Positions 46,791-54,444 of a DNA stretch of 64,000 nucleotides are shown here, piece after piece. A program made the position numbers and the translations under genes. Position 1 is the first letter of the stretch. Every line of letters begins with the position of its first letter. The DNA is from Mesorhizobium sp. (lineage in GTDB: Bacteria > Pseudomonadota > Alphaproteobacteria > Rhizobiales > Rhizobiaceae), in NCBI RefSeq assembly GCF_004963255.1, contig NZ_SUGA01000022.1, positions 1 through 64,000 on the forward strand, given 5' to 3'. The notes under the pieces were generated by a model. The model made no database searches and had not been told where the DNA came from. It saw nothing but the letters and a program-made list of their open reading frames with translations.

Positions 46791-47240
46791 CTATCTCACC
46801 ACCAGCACCGGGATCGTTGTCAGCGACACCACCTCGGCCGTCTGGCTGCCGAGCACCAGGCGGCCCAGCCCGCGGCGGCCATGCGAGGCCATGACGATGA
46901 TGTCGCTGCCCTCGCTGGCGGCGACCTCCAGGATCGCCTCGGCGGGGGTGCGGTTCTCGATAGGCAGGGTCTTCGCGCCGACGCCCTTCGCATCCGCCTC
47001 GGCCTTGCATTTTCCAAGCAGCTCGCCCGCGTATTTGCGCGCGCTCTCCTCGTAATTGACCAGCTCGTCGGCGGCGACATAACCGGCCATGGCGCCGCCC
47101 CAGGCGAGCGTCGGGAACGGCTCGGAGACAGTGACGAAGGTGACGGTGGCGCCAAGCCCCTTGGCCAGCTCCAACCCGTGGGCGACGCCCTTCTGGGCGA
47201 GCTCGGAGCCATCGGTGGCGATGAGGATTTTCTTGTACAT
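46791..47240 (-). CDS. universal stress protein (UspA family)
   Basis: A 149-residue Usp domain protein. The N-terminus MYKKILIATDGSELAQKGVA and the nucleotide-binding SHGRRGLGRLVLGS loop (the first Gly of G-2x-G-9x-G is Ala here) are visible. The start at 47240 has AGGGATC upstream; the longer frame is not supported. The gene is divergent from the DUF1003 gene, with a perfect FNR/FixK box in the 310-bp gap. Usp genes in rhizobia are often induced by low oxygen through FixK, which fits. Confidence 0.9.
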   Translation of the reverse strand: MYKKILIATDGSELAQKGVAHGLELAKGLGATVTFVTVSEPFPTLAWGGAMAGYVAADELVNYEESARKYAGELLGKCKAEADAKGVGAKTLPIENRTPAEAILEVAASEGSDIIVMASHGRRGLGRLVLGSQTAEVVSLTTIPVLVVR

Positions 47241-47345
47241 GGTGGCGATCCCTCTTTTGCGGGGCGATGCCCCAATGGCGAGAGCCTGAACGCTCCGGCC
47301 TGATGTCGATATAGTCAGCCTATCAGGCCCGCCACAGGGGCCAGT

Positions 47346-47359
47346 TTGATGTGGATCAA
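47346..47359. promoter_or_regulatory. FNR/FixK-type anaerobox
   Basis: TTGAT-GTGG-ATCAA matches the FNR/FixK consensus TTGAT-N4-ATCAA exactly. It lies 106 bp from the usp start and about 190 bp from the DUF1003 start, in their shared upstream gap. It predicts low-oxygen control of one or both genes. Confidence 0.7.
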
Positions 47360-47550
47360 GGCCAGGCGACGGAGACGATTGCGCCAGGAGGTGGGCGCGA
47401 AATCGCCGGCGGCGCCGACCTATGCGCCTCAACAGCCCGTCCACCCCATCACAAGAACTTGTTCGGTCACACCAGCTTCACACTCACCATGGATATGCCG
47501 CGCCGGCTTGGCGTATCGTATCCGCAAAGCCTCGAACAGGAGCACCGACC

Positions 47551-48492
47551 ATGGCAGGCGACCCGAAGGCATCCGCGCAGATCCAAGCCGACAACGAGGA
47601 CGATGTCGCCGGCGAATATCTCGAGGCGGAAACCGTGCCGGAGGATGCCCAGGCAGCCGCCGACGAAATCCTCGAAGCGCCGGAGGTGCCGGATTCCGAG
47701 CCGCACGCCGAACCGCATGTTCCGGGCACGGCCCGGATCAAGCCCAAGAAAAAACCCTCGGCGATCTCGGGGCGCAAATTCCGCAAACGCGACCTGGTGC
47801 GCATCGACGATCTGAGGCCCAGCCTCGCCGACCGCATCCGCTCCGACCATCCCGACCTGCCGCGCGGCGCCCGCATCAGCCGCGAGGAGCTCGGCCGCTA
47901 CCGCATGCGCTACATGGAGGAGTTGCTGCAGCAGGAGCACGGCGAATTCTCCGAGCTCGACCGCCAGGTGGTGGAATCGATCGCCAAGCAGGACACGATC
48001 TCGGAGAACTCGGAAGAGGAATATGAGGAGCACCGCTCCTTCCCCGACCGCGTCTCCGACACCATGGCCGAGTTCGGCGGCAGCTGGTGGTTCCTGATCT
48101 CCTTCGCGGCGGTGCTTTTGCTGTGGATCGGCATCAACCTGGTCGCCGGCACGACCAACGCCTTCGACCCCTACCCATTCATCCTGCTCAACCTGGTGCT
48201 GTCCTGCATCGCCGCCATCCAGGCGCCGGTGATCATGATGAGCCAGAAGCGCCAGGAAGCGAAGGACCGGCTGCGCTCCTTCAACGACTACCGGGTGAAC
48301 CTCAAGGCCGAGCTGGAGGTGCGCCACCTGCACGAAAAGCTCGACTACCTCATCTCGCGCCAATGGCAGCGCCTGGCCGAAATGCAGCAGATGCAGCTCG
48401 ATGCCATGCACGAGCTGACTGCGGCGAAGAAGGTGAAGCGCGCGACACGCGCGGTACGGCGGAAGACGGCGAAGGTGGGGGCGGAGGGGTGA
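47551..48492 (+). CDS. DUF1003 membrane protein
   Basis: A 313-residue protein with an acidic N-terminal part of about 120 residues, then two membrane segments (SWWFLISFAAVLLLWIGI and PFILLNLVLSCIAAIQAPVI). The MMSQKRQEAKDR motif typical of DUF1003 follows, then a helical C-tail. ACAGGAGCACC precedes the ATG. Divergent from the usp gene with which it shares a FixK-type box. Function unknown. Confidence 0.85.
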   Translation: MAGDPKASAQIQADNEDDVAGEYLEAETVPEDAQAAADEILEAPEVPDSEPHAEPHVPGTARIKPKKKPSAISGRKFRKRDLVRIDDLRPSLADRIRSDHPDLPRGARISREELGRYRMRYMEELLQQEHGEFSELDRQVVESIAKQDTISENSEEEYEEHRSFPDRVSDTMAEFGGSWWFLISFAAVLLLWIGINLVAGTTNAFDPYPFILLNLVLSCIAAIQAPVIMMSQKRQEAKDRLRSFNDYRVNLKAELEVRHLHEKLDYLISRQWQRLAEMQQMQLDAMHELTAAKKVKRATRAVRRKTAKVGAEG

Positions 48493-48501
48493 GGACTTGG
48501 G

Positions 48502-48558
48502 TTCCTCGCCCCACGAATGTGGGGAGAGGTGTCTCGGCGAAGCCGAGACGGAGAGGGG
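48502..48558. repeat. double hairpin repeat after DUF1003 gene
   Basis: CCCCAC-GAAT-GTGGGG (48509-48524) is followed by GTCTCGGC-GAA-GCCGAGAC (48531-48549). The segment AGAGGTGTCTCGGCGAAGCC plus GAGACGGAG is the reverse complement of part of the repeat at 27707-27740. It may serve as a transcript end for the DUF1003 gene. Confidence 0.65.
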
Positions 48559-48704
48559 AGCGCCCTATCCGACGATCCTCAGTCGGACAATCAACCGCTA
48601 CAGCCCCCGCCAGCTCAATTGCCCGTTGAAGCATGCTGCGGCTTCCGCTAAGAAGCCGTGGCTGGCCGGCTCACCGGCCGGTTCGTTTTCCGGTTCCCCG
48701 GGAA

Positions 48705-48781
<77 letters not shown>

Positions 48782-48895
48782 CGTTCGATCGATCGCCACG
48801 ATTTTCGCTCCCAAGAATCGAGTGGCCGCCTCTTGTTGAAACGGAAATTTCATAGCCTTCGATTAACCATGATCAGACACTAGGAGAATTGTCCT

Positions 48896-49648
48896 ATGGC
48901 TGAGACCTCGATTGAATGGACAGATGCGACTTGGAACCCGATAGCGGGGTGTACAATCGTTACAGCAGGGTGCACGAATTGCTATGCGATGCGGATGGCT
49001 GCGCGCCTCGAAGCCATGGGATCGGAGAAATACCAAGGTTTGACCCGAAAGAGCGGCGGTCGCGCAAAATGGACCGGAAAAGTCGTCGCGGATGCAAAGT
49101 CCCTCAAAACCCCGGCAACATGGTCGAAGCCGCGCCGAGTATTTGTCAATTCAATGTCTGACCTTTTCCATGAGGATGTGCCAACTGATTTCATCCGCAA
49201 AGTATGGGCTGTGATGGAACAGACGCCACGGCACACATACCAGATCCTGACTAAGCGGCCGGAGATAATGGCTGAAGTCCTTTCGCGTGGTGATTTCCCC
49301 ATCCTGCCAAACGTTTGGCTTGGAACCAGCGTCGAGGACAGGCGAGTGCTCGCCCGACTGGATGAGCTTCGAAGGGTGCCGGCGGCTGTTCGTTTTGTCT
49401 CGTTGGAGCCCCTGATCGGCTCGGTGTGGGGCGCCAATCTAGCAGATATTCACTGGGCGATCGTTGGAGGTGAGAGCGGACCAGGCGCGCGCGCTATGGA
49501 TCCACGGTGGGTCGAAGAGATCGAAAACATGTGCCGACGCAGTGGCACTGCGTTCTTCTTCAAGCAGTGGGGTGGACGCAACAAGAAGGCGACTGGCAGA
49601 ATCCTTAATGGCCGCACGTACGACGAGATGCCGGCCTTGTCGATTTGA
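48896..49648 (+). CDS. three-Cys-motif phage Gp37/Gp68 family protein (DUF5131)
   Basis: A 250-residue protein that begins SIEWTDATWNPIAGC and carries three cysteines (C19, C26, C29) in GCTIVTAGCTNCYA. The NSMSDLFHEDVP segment (about 85-96) and a C-terminal WGGRNKK also match the Gp37/Gp68 (DUF5131) family. The Cys pattern recalls Fe-S cluster sites of radical-SAM enzymes but with different spacing. AGGAG lies about 10 bases before the ATG. Its partner TcmP is convergent and overlaps it by 44 bases. The gene is visibly less GC-rich than its neighbours. The reaction is unknown; linkage with TcmP and an AbiC-like gene suggests a defence or phage-derived role. Confidence 0.85.
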   Translation: MAETSIEWTDATWNPIAGCTIVTAGCTNCYAMRMAARLEAMGSEKYQGLTRKSGGRAKWTGKVVADAKSLKTPATWSKPRRVFVNSMSDLFHEDVPTDFIRKVWAVMEQTPRHTYQILTKRPEIMAEVLSRGDFPILPNVWLGTSVEDRRVLARLDELRRVPAAVRFVSLEPLIGSVWGANLADIHWAIVGGESGPGARAMDPRWVEEIENMCRRSGTAFFFKQWGGRNKKATGRILNGRTYDEMPALSI

Positions 49649-50531
49649 GGATGTCGTTGCCGAATGATTTGGCCAGACCAATTGCTCTTGGCGAAGGATT
49701 CGATATCGCGCAGAACAGTGAAAACCGTTGTGGTCGTTCAACGACCGGAAGCGGATATGGGTCTAAGACTTCTGCAAAAATAGTTTTCAGCCGTTTCTTA
49801 ACATACCGCTCCAGACCTCCAACATCGGCATTGCGTTGAAGCGTTTCGGTGTCATCGAGATAGCCGAGCAGGTCCGCAGTCAGCGATGTTTTGACCTTCG
49901 AATAGAGTTCGCCTTTCCATTCGTCGGATCCAAGCATGCGAGTTATGGCCCCTTCCTTGATCGCGTCAATCTTGGACATGTCGCGGGCGGCCTGTCGGTA
50001 GAGGCCAGCCAACGGAAATAGATACCAAACATCGATCGCCTTGGTGGCGGCGATTTTTTCGAGTGTCTCCCACTCAACCTCCATCCCATAAGGATCGAGA
50101 AACATTACCGCCCTAGTTCGTTTCCAACCGTCCCATTCGATTTCGCGTTGTATCAACTCGTTTGCGTTTCCCTTTAGAACTGAGATGTCGAGTTGAGGGT
50201 TTGCGGCCTTCAGACCTTCAAGGGCCGCAACATGTTTTCGACGGGTGTCCATGAAAATTAGGCGGTCGAATGGCGGCTTGATATCAACCGCTATTTGCGC
50301 AGAGCCTCTGCGCAGTTCGACTTGCTCCGGTGCCGGCTCTTCCAAAAGGTCTCCCGCCCGAGCTTTGACCCGAACAGTCCGCTTACCCGTGCCCGCAAAA
50401 GCGTCAATATACCAGACGTGGTCACACCAAGTGTGTAGGGCAGCTGAGTACCGCTTCAGGTAAGCTTCAACAATTGCAAGCTTTATCTCGGTATGCTGCC
50501 CACCGAATTCATGGTCATTCCCCGGCATCAT
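49605..50531 (-). CDS. tcmP: three-Cys-motif partner protein TcmP
   Basis: A 308-residue protein of the TcmP family, encoded next to three-Cys-motif proteins such as DUF5131. The start at 50531 gives MMPGNDHEFGGQHTEIKLAI, the usual N-terminus, after GGGAGAGGGG. Motifs in order: YIDAFAGTG (41-49), FMDTRRKHVAALE (93-105), GNANELI (121-127) and MFLDPYG (143-149). This order resembles SAM-dependent methyltransferase motifs I to IV, with DPYG in place of DPPY. Its 3' end overlaps the DUF5131 gene by 44 bases tail to tail. A DNA- or nucleotide-modifying role is an inference. Confidence 0.85.
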   Translation of the reverse strand: MMPGNDHEFGGQHTEIKLAIVEAYLKRYSAALHTWCDHVWYIDAFAGTGKRTVRVKARAGDLLEEPAPEQVELRRGSAQIAVDIKPPFDRLIFMDTRRKHVAALEGLKAANPQLDISVLKGNANELIQREIEWDGWKRTRAVMFLDPYGMEVEWETLEKIAATKAIDVWYLFPLAGLYRQAARDMSKIDAIKEGAITRMLGSDEWKGELYSKVKTSLTADLLGYLDDTETLQRNADVGGLERYVKKRLKTIFAEVLDPYPLPVVERPQRFSLFCAISNPSPRAIGLAKSFGNDILKSTRPASRRTCGH

Positions 50532-50649
50532 GCGGCCCCTCTCCCTGAAAGCATCATTACATTCTCGTACCAAAAAGTGGTCTGCAACCTGTCGCAATGC
50601 CACCAGACAAATTGTATAAGACGCCGATGATTGGCTAACGGGGGCTACT

Positions 50650-51438
50650 TTGGAAGATCGAATAGTCCGTCGGGTCGCTATCGGCGCATTCATACTGTGG
50701 CTAGTTTGGGCGCTTCATCCGTTTCTTGCAAAGCGAATGTTAATCCCATGGGATGCGCCGACAGTTGGTCAATGGGGCGATAGCTTCGGCGCTCTCAATG
50801 CCTTAATGTCGACTCTCGCATTCGCCGCTGTATTCTTCACACTGCGCCTTCAGCAACGTCAGATCAACGACGCCCAGCGCGATCAGCATATACAACGGTT
50901 TGAAAGCACTTATTTTGAAGTTCTTCATCTTTTTCGCGAAGCCAGAGAAGCTTTCCAATACAAATACGGTGAGGCCTATGTTGATGCAGGAAAGATCAAG
51001 CCGCTTTTCAATTCGCTGACGTCCGGCCTTGACGCGGTACGGCGCGCTAATTTTGAGATATTATGGCGCCTTGGAAACATGCCTATCGATGAAATTAAAC
51101 CACAATTCGTAGGTGACGTTTATGAGGCGGCAGTCATTGACAGGTACGAGAGTTCGACTGGGCCGTATTTTCGTCTTTTCTATACAATTTTATTTCGCAT
51201 AAGAGACGATAACTTTCTCACACCAACCGAAAAACGGCGATATGCTAATCTCTTTCGTAGTCAATTGTCATCTCATGAGGTTGCCCTTGCAGGGTTCAAT
51301 GGGCTCAATCCAGTGTCGAAGGACCTCGCCACATTGATCATAGAATTCCGGATACTAAAGTATCTCCCCGACGAATTCGGCCGCAAATACCTTGCCAGAT
51401 GCTATCCTCCGCAAGCGTTTGAAGATCGCCCCGACTGA
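50650..51438 (+). CDS. putative phage abortive-infection membrane protein (AbiC-like)
   Basis: A 262-residue protein. Two N-terminal membrane segments (about 11-27 and 47-65) flank GQWGDSFGALNALMSTLAFA, the hallmark of the putative AbiC family (PF16872, from memory). A long helical cytosolic domain follows (RDQHIQRFESTYFEVLHLFR). The only plausible start is TTG at 50650, because the first in-frame ATG lies after the first membrane segment and an in-frame stop is at 50617. Divergent from tcmP across 118 bp. AT-rich codon use sets it apart. Family members are linked to phage-triggered growth arrest; here it probably belongs to the same island. Confidence 0.78.
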   Translation: MEDRIVRRVAIGAFILWLVWALHPFLAKRMLIPWDAPTVGQWGDSFGALNALMSTLAFAAVFFTLRLQQRQINDAQRDQHIQRFESTYFEVLHLFREAREAFQYKYGEAYVDAGKIKPLFNSLTSGLDAVRRANFEILWRLGNMPIDEIKPQFVGDVYEAAVIDRYESSTGPYFRLFYTILFRIRDDNFLTPTEKRRYANLFRSQLSSHEVALAGFNGLNPVSKDLATLIIEFRILKYLPDEFGRKYLARCYPPQAFEDRPD

Positions 51439-51484
51439 CCGGGTCGAGTCATGAGGCGAGAGAGATGGTGGTGGTGGTTCGCTC

Positions 51485-52957
51485 TCACCCCAGCACCTCC
51501 CCGATCGCCTGCGCCAACCTCTCCACCCCGTCCCGCGTCTGCGCCGCGTCGCACGCCGCATAGCCCAGCACCAAACCTTGGGTCGGCGCCGTGTTCTGGA
51601 AATATTTCGACAGCGGCGAGACGTTGATGGCCCTTTTGGCCGCCGCTTGGCTGACCTTGATGTCGTCGATGCCGTCCCTCAGATAGCCCACCACCTGGAT
51701 GCCGGCTTCGGCGGGGGAGAGCGTGATCTCGTCGCGCAGGCGCTCGGTGACGATGTCGCGGAAGAGCTGGCGGCGCTGGGCGTAGATGCGGCGCATGCGC
51801 TTGAGGTGCCGGCTCATATGGCCCTCGGTGATGAAGTCGGCCAAGGCGGCCTGCAGCAGCAGCGGCGCGAACTGGCCGGTGGTGGAGAGCGCGTTGACGA
51901 TGCGGCCGGCGAGCTCCGGCGGCAGCACCATGAAGCCGAGGCGCAGCGCCGGGAACAGGAGCTTGGCGAAGGTGCCGACATAGATGACCCGGCCAGAGCG
52001 GTCCATGCTCTGGATCGCCGGCACGGGGCGGCCCTGAAAACGGTATTCGCCGTCGAAATCGTCCTCGATCACCCATGAATTGGCGGTCTCGGCAATGTCG
52101 AGCAGGCGCAGCCGCTCCTCCATGCGCATGGTGATGCCGAGCGGATGCTGGCAGGCGGGCGTCACATAGATGAGGCGGGGCAACGGGTCCGGCGGATCCA
52201 GAGACCAGCCGCGCTCCTGGTCGACCGGGATGGGCAGGACCCTTGCGCCGGCCACGGTGAAGGCGGCCTTGGCGCCGTAATAGCCGGGCTCCTCCATCCA
52301 CACCGTGTCGTCGGGGTCGAGCAGCAGGCGCGCCAGGAGGTCGAAGGCGGCCTGCGCGCCGGTGGTGACGACGATCTGCTCGGGACGGCAGCGCACGCCG
52401 CGCGCGGAGAAGAGGTAGCCGGCGATCGCCTCCTTCAGCGCCGGGTGGCCGGTGACGTCATAGGTGCCGAACAGCGTCTCGCCGCCATGGCTGGCGCGGC
52501 GCGCCACCAGACGGCCCCAGACGCCGAAGGGAAAGCTCCCCGCATCCGGCATGCCGGGGTGGAAGGCGACATGGCCCGGCCTGCCGTGATGATAGGGCTG
52601 GCTGAGCAGTTGCTGGCCGCGCAGCGAGGGTTGGCGCAGCGGCAGGGGCGGTTCCTCGCGCGGCGACTCGCGCGGGCCTTCGGGCAGGTCGACGATCACG
52701 GGCCGCGCGCCCTGGCGGTTGGCGAGATAGCCTTCGGTGACGAGCTGGTCGTAAGCGGCGACGATGGTGTTGCGCCCAAGGCCGAGCTCGGCGGCCAAAG
52801 CACGGGTCGAAGGCAGCTCCGAGCCGGGGGGAAGCGCGCGGCTGCGGATGATGGCGACGAGGCCGTGATAGAGCTGGCGCGACAGATGCTCGGGGCTCGC
52901 GCGGTTCACGGCGAGCGTGTCGAGCGGGAAGGCCTGGGGCTTGGGGTGCGGGCGCAT
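51485..52957 (-). CDS. MocR/PdxR-type transcriptional regulator (GntR-aminotransferase fusion)
   Basis: A 490-residue fusion of an N-terminal GntR winged helix (LPSTRALAAELGLGRNTIVA) with an aminotransferase class I-like domain. The PLP-binding Lys is in YVGTFAKLLFPALRLG; the domain's EDDFDGEYRF and YVTPACQHPLG motifs are also visible. The start at 52957 gives MRPHPKPQAFPLDTLAVNRA; a much longer frame runs through the upstream repeat and is not coding. Many family members control vitamin B6, GABA or taurine genes. Divergent from the iolE cluster; target unknown. Confidence 0.88.
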   Translation of the reverse strand: MRPHPKPQAFPLDTLAVNRASPEHLSRQLYHGLVAIIRSRALPPGSELPSTRALAAELGLGRNTIVAAYDQLVTEGYLANRQGARPVIVDLPEGPRESPREEPPLPLRQPSLRGQQLLSQPYHHGRPGHVAFHPGMPDAGSFPFGVWGRLVARRASHGGETLFGTYDVTGHPALKEAIAGYLFSARGVRCRPEQIVVTTGAQAAFDLLARLLLDPDDTVWMEEPGYYGAKAAFTVAGARVLPIPVDQERGWSLDPPDPLPRLIYVTPACQHPLGITMRMEERLRLLDIAETANSWVIEDDFDGEYRFQGRPVPAIQSMDRSGRVIYVGTFAKLLFPALRLGFMVLPPELAGRIVNALSTTGQFAPLLLQAALADFITEGHMSRHLKRMRRIYAQRRQLFRDIVTERLRDEITLSPAEAGIQVVGYLRDGIDDIKVSQAAAKRAINVSPLSKYFQNTAPTQGLVLGYAACDAAQTRDGVERLAQAIGEVLG

Positions 52958-53010
52958 GGGTTTATCTCGCGCCGTGGGTGACGCGACTACCGCGTGCGAG
53001 CCTTCCAGGT

Positions 53011-53180
53011 CGAGTTCCTTCGCGCCCCCCTCTGTCCTGCCGGACATCTCCCCCACTTGGGGGGAGATCAGCAGTTCCGACGCCCCGCTCGTCCTGCAGC
53101 GTAGGCTGATTGGCGAAAGCTGGCGCGACATCGATCTCCCCCCTCGTGGAGGAGATGCCCGGCAGGGCAGAGGGGGGCGC
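53011..53180. repeat. MITE-like repeat, copy C (complete)
   Basis: About 170 bp with two inverted arms. The left arm (53011-53070) is CGAGTTCCTTCGCGCCCCCC, TCTGTCCTGCCGGAC, then hairpin ATCTCCCCCACTTGGGGGGA. The right arm (53133-53180) is GATCTCCCCCCTCGTGGAGG, AGATGCCCGGCAGGGCAG, AGGGGGGCGC. The core between them contains GATTGGCGAAAGCTGGCGCG. It is inverted relative to copy B and its left arm matches the reverse complement of copy A. No transposase is inside. Confidence 0.8.
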
Positions 53181-53505
53181 TGTCCCGCCGACGATCGACA
53201 TTTTTGCTGACTTCCATCCCATCCCCCATCCTGCCATACCCACCTCCCCGCGCAAACTGGTTCCTTCATTTTCCGGAAAACTGGCCCTCGCGATGGAGAC
53301 AGAGCGGCGTAGACTTCGCTCACAGACGTTGGGGAAAAGACGTCGGCGCAAGACCGGGGAACACAGGTCAGGGCAAGGCAACTGGGAGGCTGCCGGCCGG
53401 ACAGGCAAGGCGGGCGCGATGCATCGCCCGCCGCAGGCATGAAGCCATTTCCCTCCCGAAATGAACACTCCGCAGCCATCCCGGCTGCGGGGCGGAAAGT
53501 GAGCA
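53181..53505. promoter_or_regulatory. leader region of iolE-type operon with palindrome
   Basis: A 325-bp non-coding stretch between the repeat and iolE. It holds a perfect 12-bp palindrome TTTTCCGGAAAA at 53269-53280, a candidate operator. It does not fit GGAA-N6-TTCC, the IolR motif seen near iolC. Short open frames here look like noise. Confidence 0.4.
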
Positions 53506-54417
53506 ATGACGACAGTTCGACTTGGCATAAACCCGATCACCTGGACCAATGACGACGTGCCGGAACTGGGCGGCGACACGCCGCTCGAGACCTGCCTCGG
53601 CGAAACCGCGGAAGCGGGCTATGCCGGCACCGAGCTCGGCGGCAAGTTCCCGCGCGACAGCCGCACGCTTCGGCCCATCCTCGACCATTACGGGCTGGCG
53701 CTGGTCTCCGGCTGGTATGACGGGCGCATCTGCGAGAAGGAGGTGGACGAGGAGTTCGAGGCGATCCGGCCGCATCTGACTTTATTGCGCGATCTCGGCG
53801 CCAGACGTGTCGTCTATGCCGACACCTCGCGCGGCCGGCATGGCGCGATCCATGACCCGATCTCGCAGCGGCCGAAGCTGATGGACGGCGAATGGAAGGC
53901 CTATGGCGAAAAGATCACCAGGCTTGCCGAGCGCTTTTCCGATTTCGGCGTCGGCATGGCCTTCCACCATCACATGGGCACGATCGTCGAGACCGACCAC
54001 GAGATCGACAGGCTGATGAATACGACCGGCGAGGCGGTCGGGCTGCTTTACGACACCGGGCACTGCGCCTTTTCCGGCGGCGACCCGGAGCAATTGCTGC
54101 GCCGGCATGTGGAGCGCGTCGTGCATGTGCATTGCAAGGATGTGCGCCCGGCGATGCTGAAGAAGGCGCGCGAGGCCGACATGAGCTTCATGGGCGCGGT
54201 GATGGAAGGCATCTTCACGGTGCCTGGCGACGGCGCGATCGACTATCCGACGCTGCTCAAGATCCTCGCCGACCACGGCTATTCCGGCTGGCTGGTGGTG
54301 GAGGCCGAGCAGGACCCGGCCAAGGCGCACCCCTTGACCTATGCCACGATGGGGTATCGCAATCTCAAGAAGCTGGCCGAGGGCGCGGGCTTCTACGTCC
54401 ACGAGCGCAAGGGCTGA
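53506..54417 (+). CDS. iolE: myo-inosose-2 dehydratase-like (IolE)
   Basis: A 303-residue TIM-barrel protein of the xylose-isomerase-like family. The N-terminus LGINPITWTNDDVPELGGDT, the GTELGGKFPRD loop, YDTGHCAFSGGDPEQLL and HVHCKDVRP with metal ligands match IolE. It dehydrates scyllo-inosose in inositol catabolism. First gene of an operon with an ABC importer and an IolG-like dehydrogenase. Since iolC starts a second iol block at the window end, this copy may be a paralogue with altered substrate. Confidence 0.82.
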   Translation: MTTVRLGINPITWTNDDVPELGGDTPLETCLGETAEAGYAGTELGGKFPRDSRTLRPILDHYGLALVSGWYDGRICEKEVDEEFEAIRPHLTLLRDLGARRVVYADTSRGRHGAIHDPISQRPKLMDGEWKAYGEKITRLAERFSDFGVGMAFHHHMGTIVETDHEIDRLMNTTGEAVGLLYDTGHCAFSGGDPEQLLRRHVERVVHVHCKDVRPAMLKKAREADMSFMGAVMEGIFTVPGDGAIDYPTLLKILADHGYSGWLVVEAEQDPAKAHPLTYATMGYRNLKKLAEGAGFYVHERKG

Positions 54418-54444
54418 AGAAAGCATGGGGCGCCGGGGAGGGAG

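Noticed and set aside
48896..49000. Calling the three-Cys protein a radical-SAM enzyme
   Set aside because: Cys spacing is C-x6-C-x2-C, not the classical CxxxCxxC, so the assignment would go beyond what the sequence shows.
52958..53506. N-terminal extension of the MocR-type regulator through the upstream region
   Set aside because: The extra frame reads through the MITE-like repeat and non-coding leader; the family N-terminus starts near 52957.
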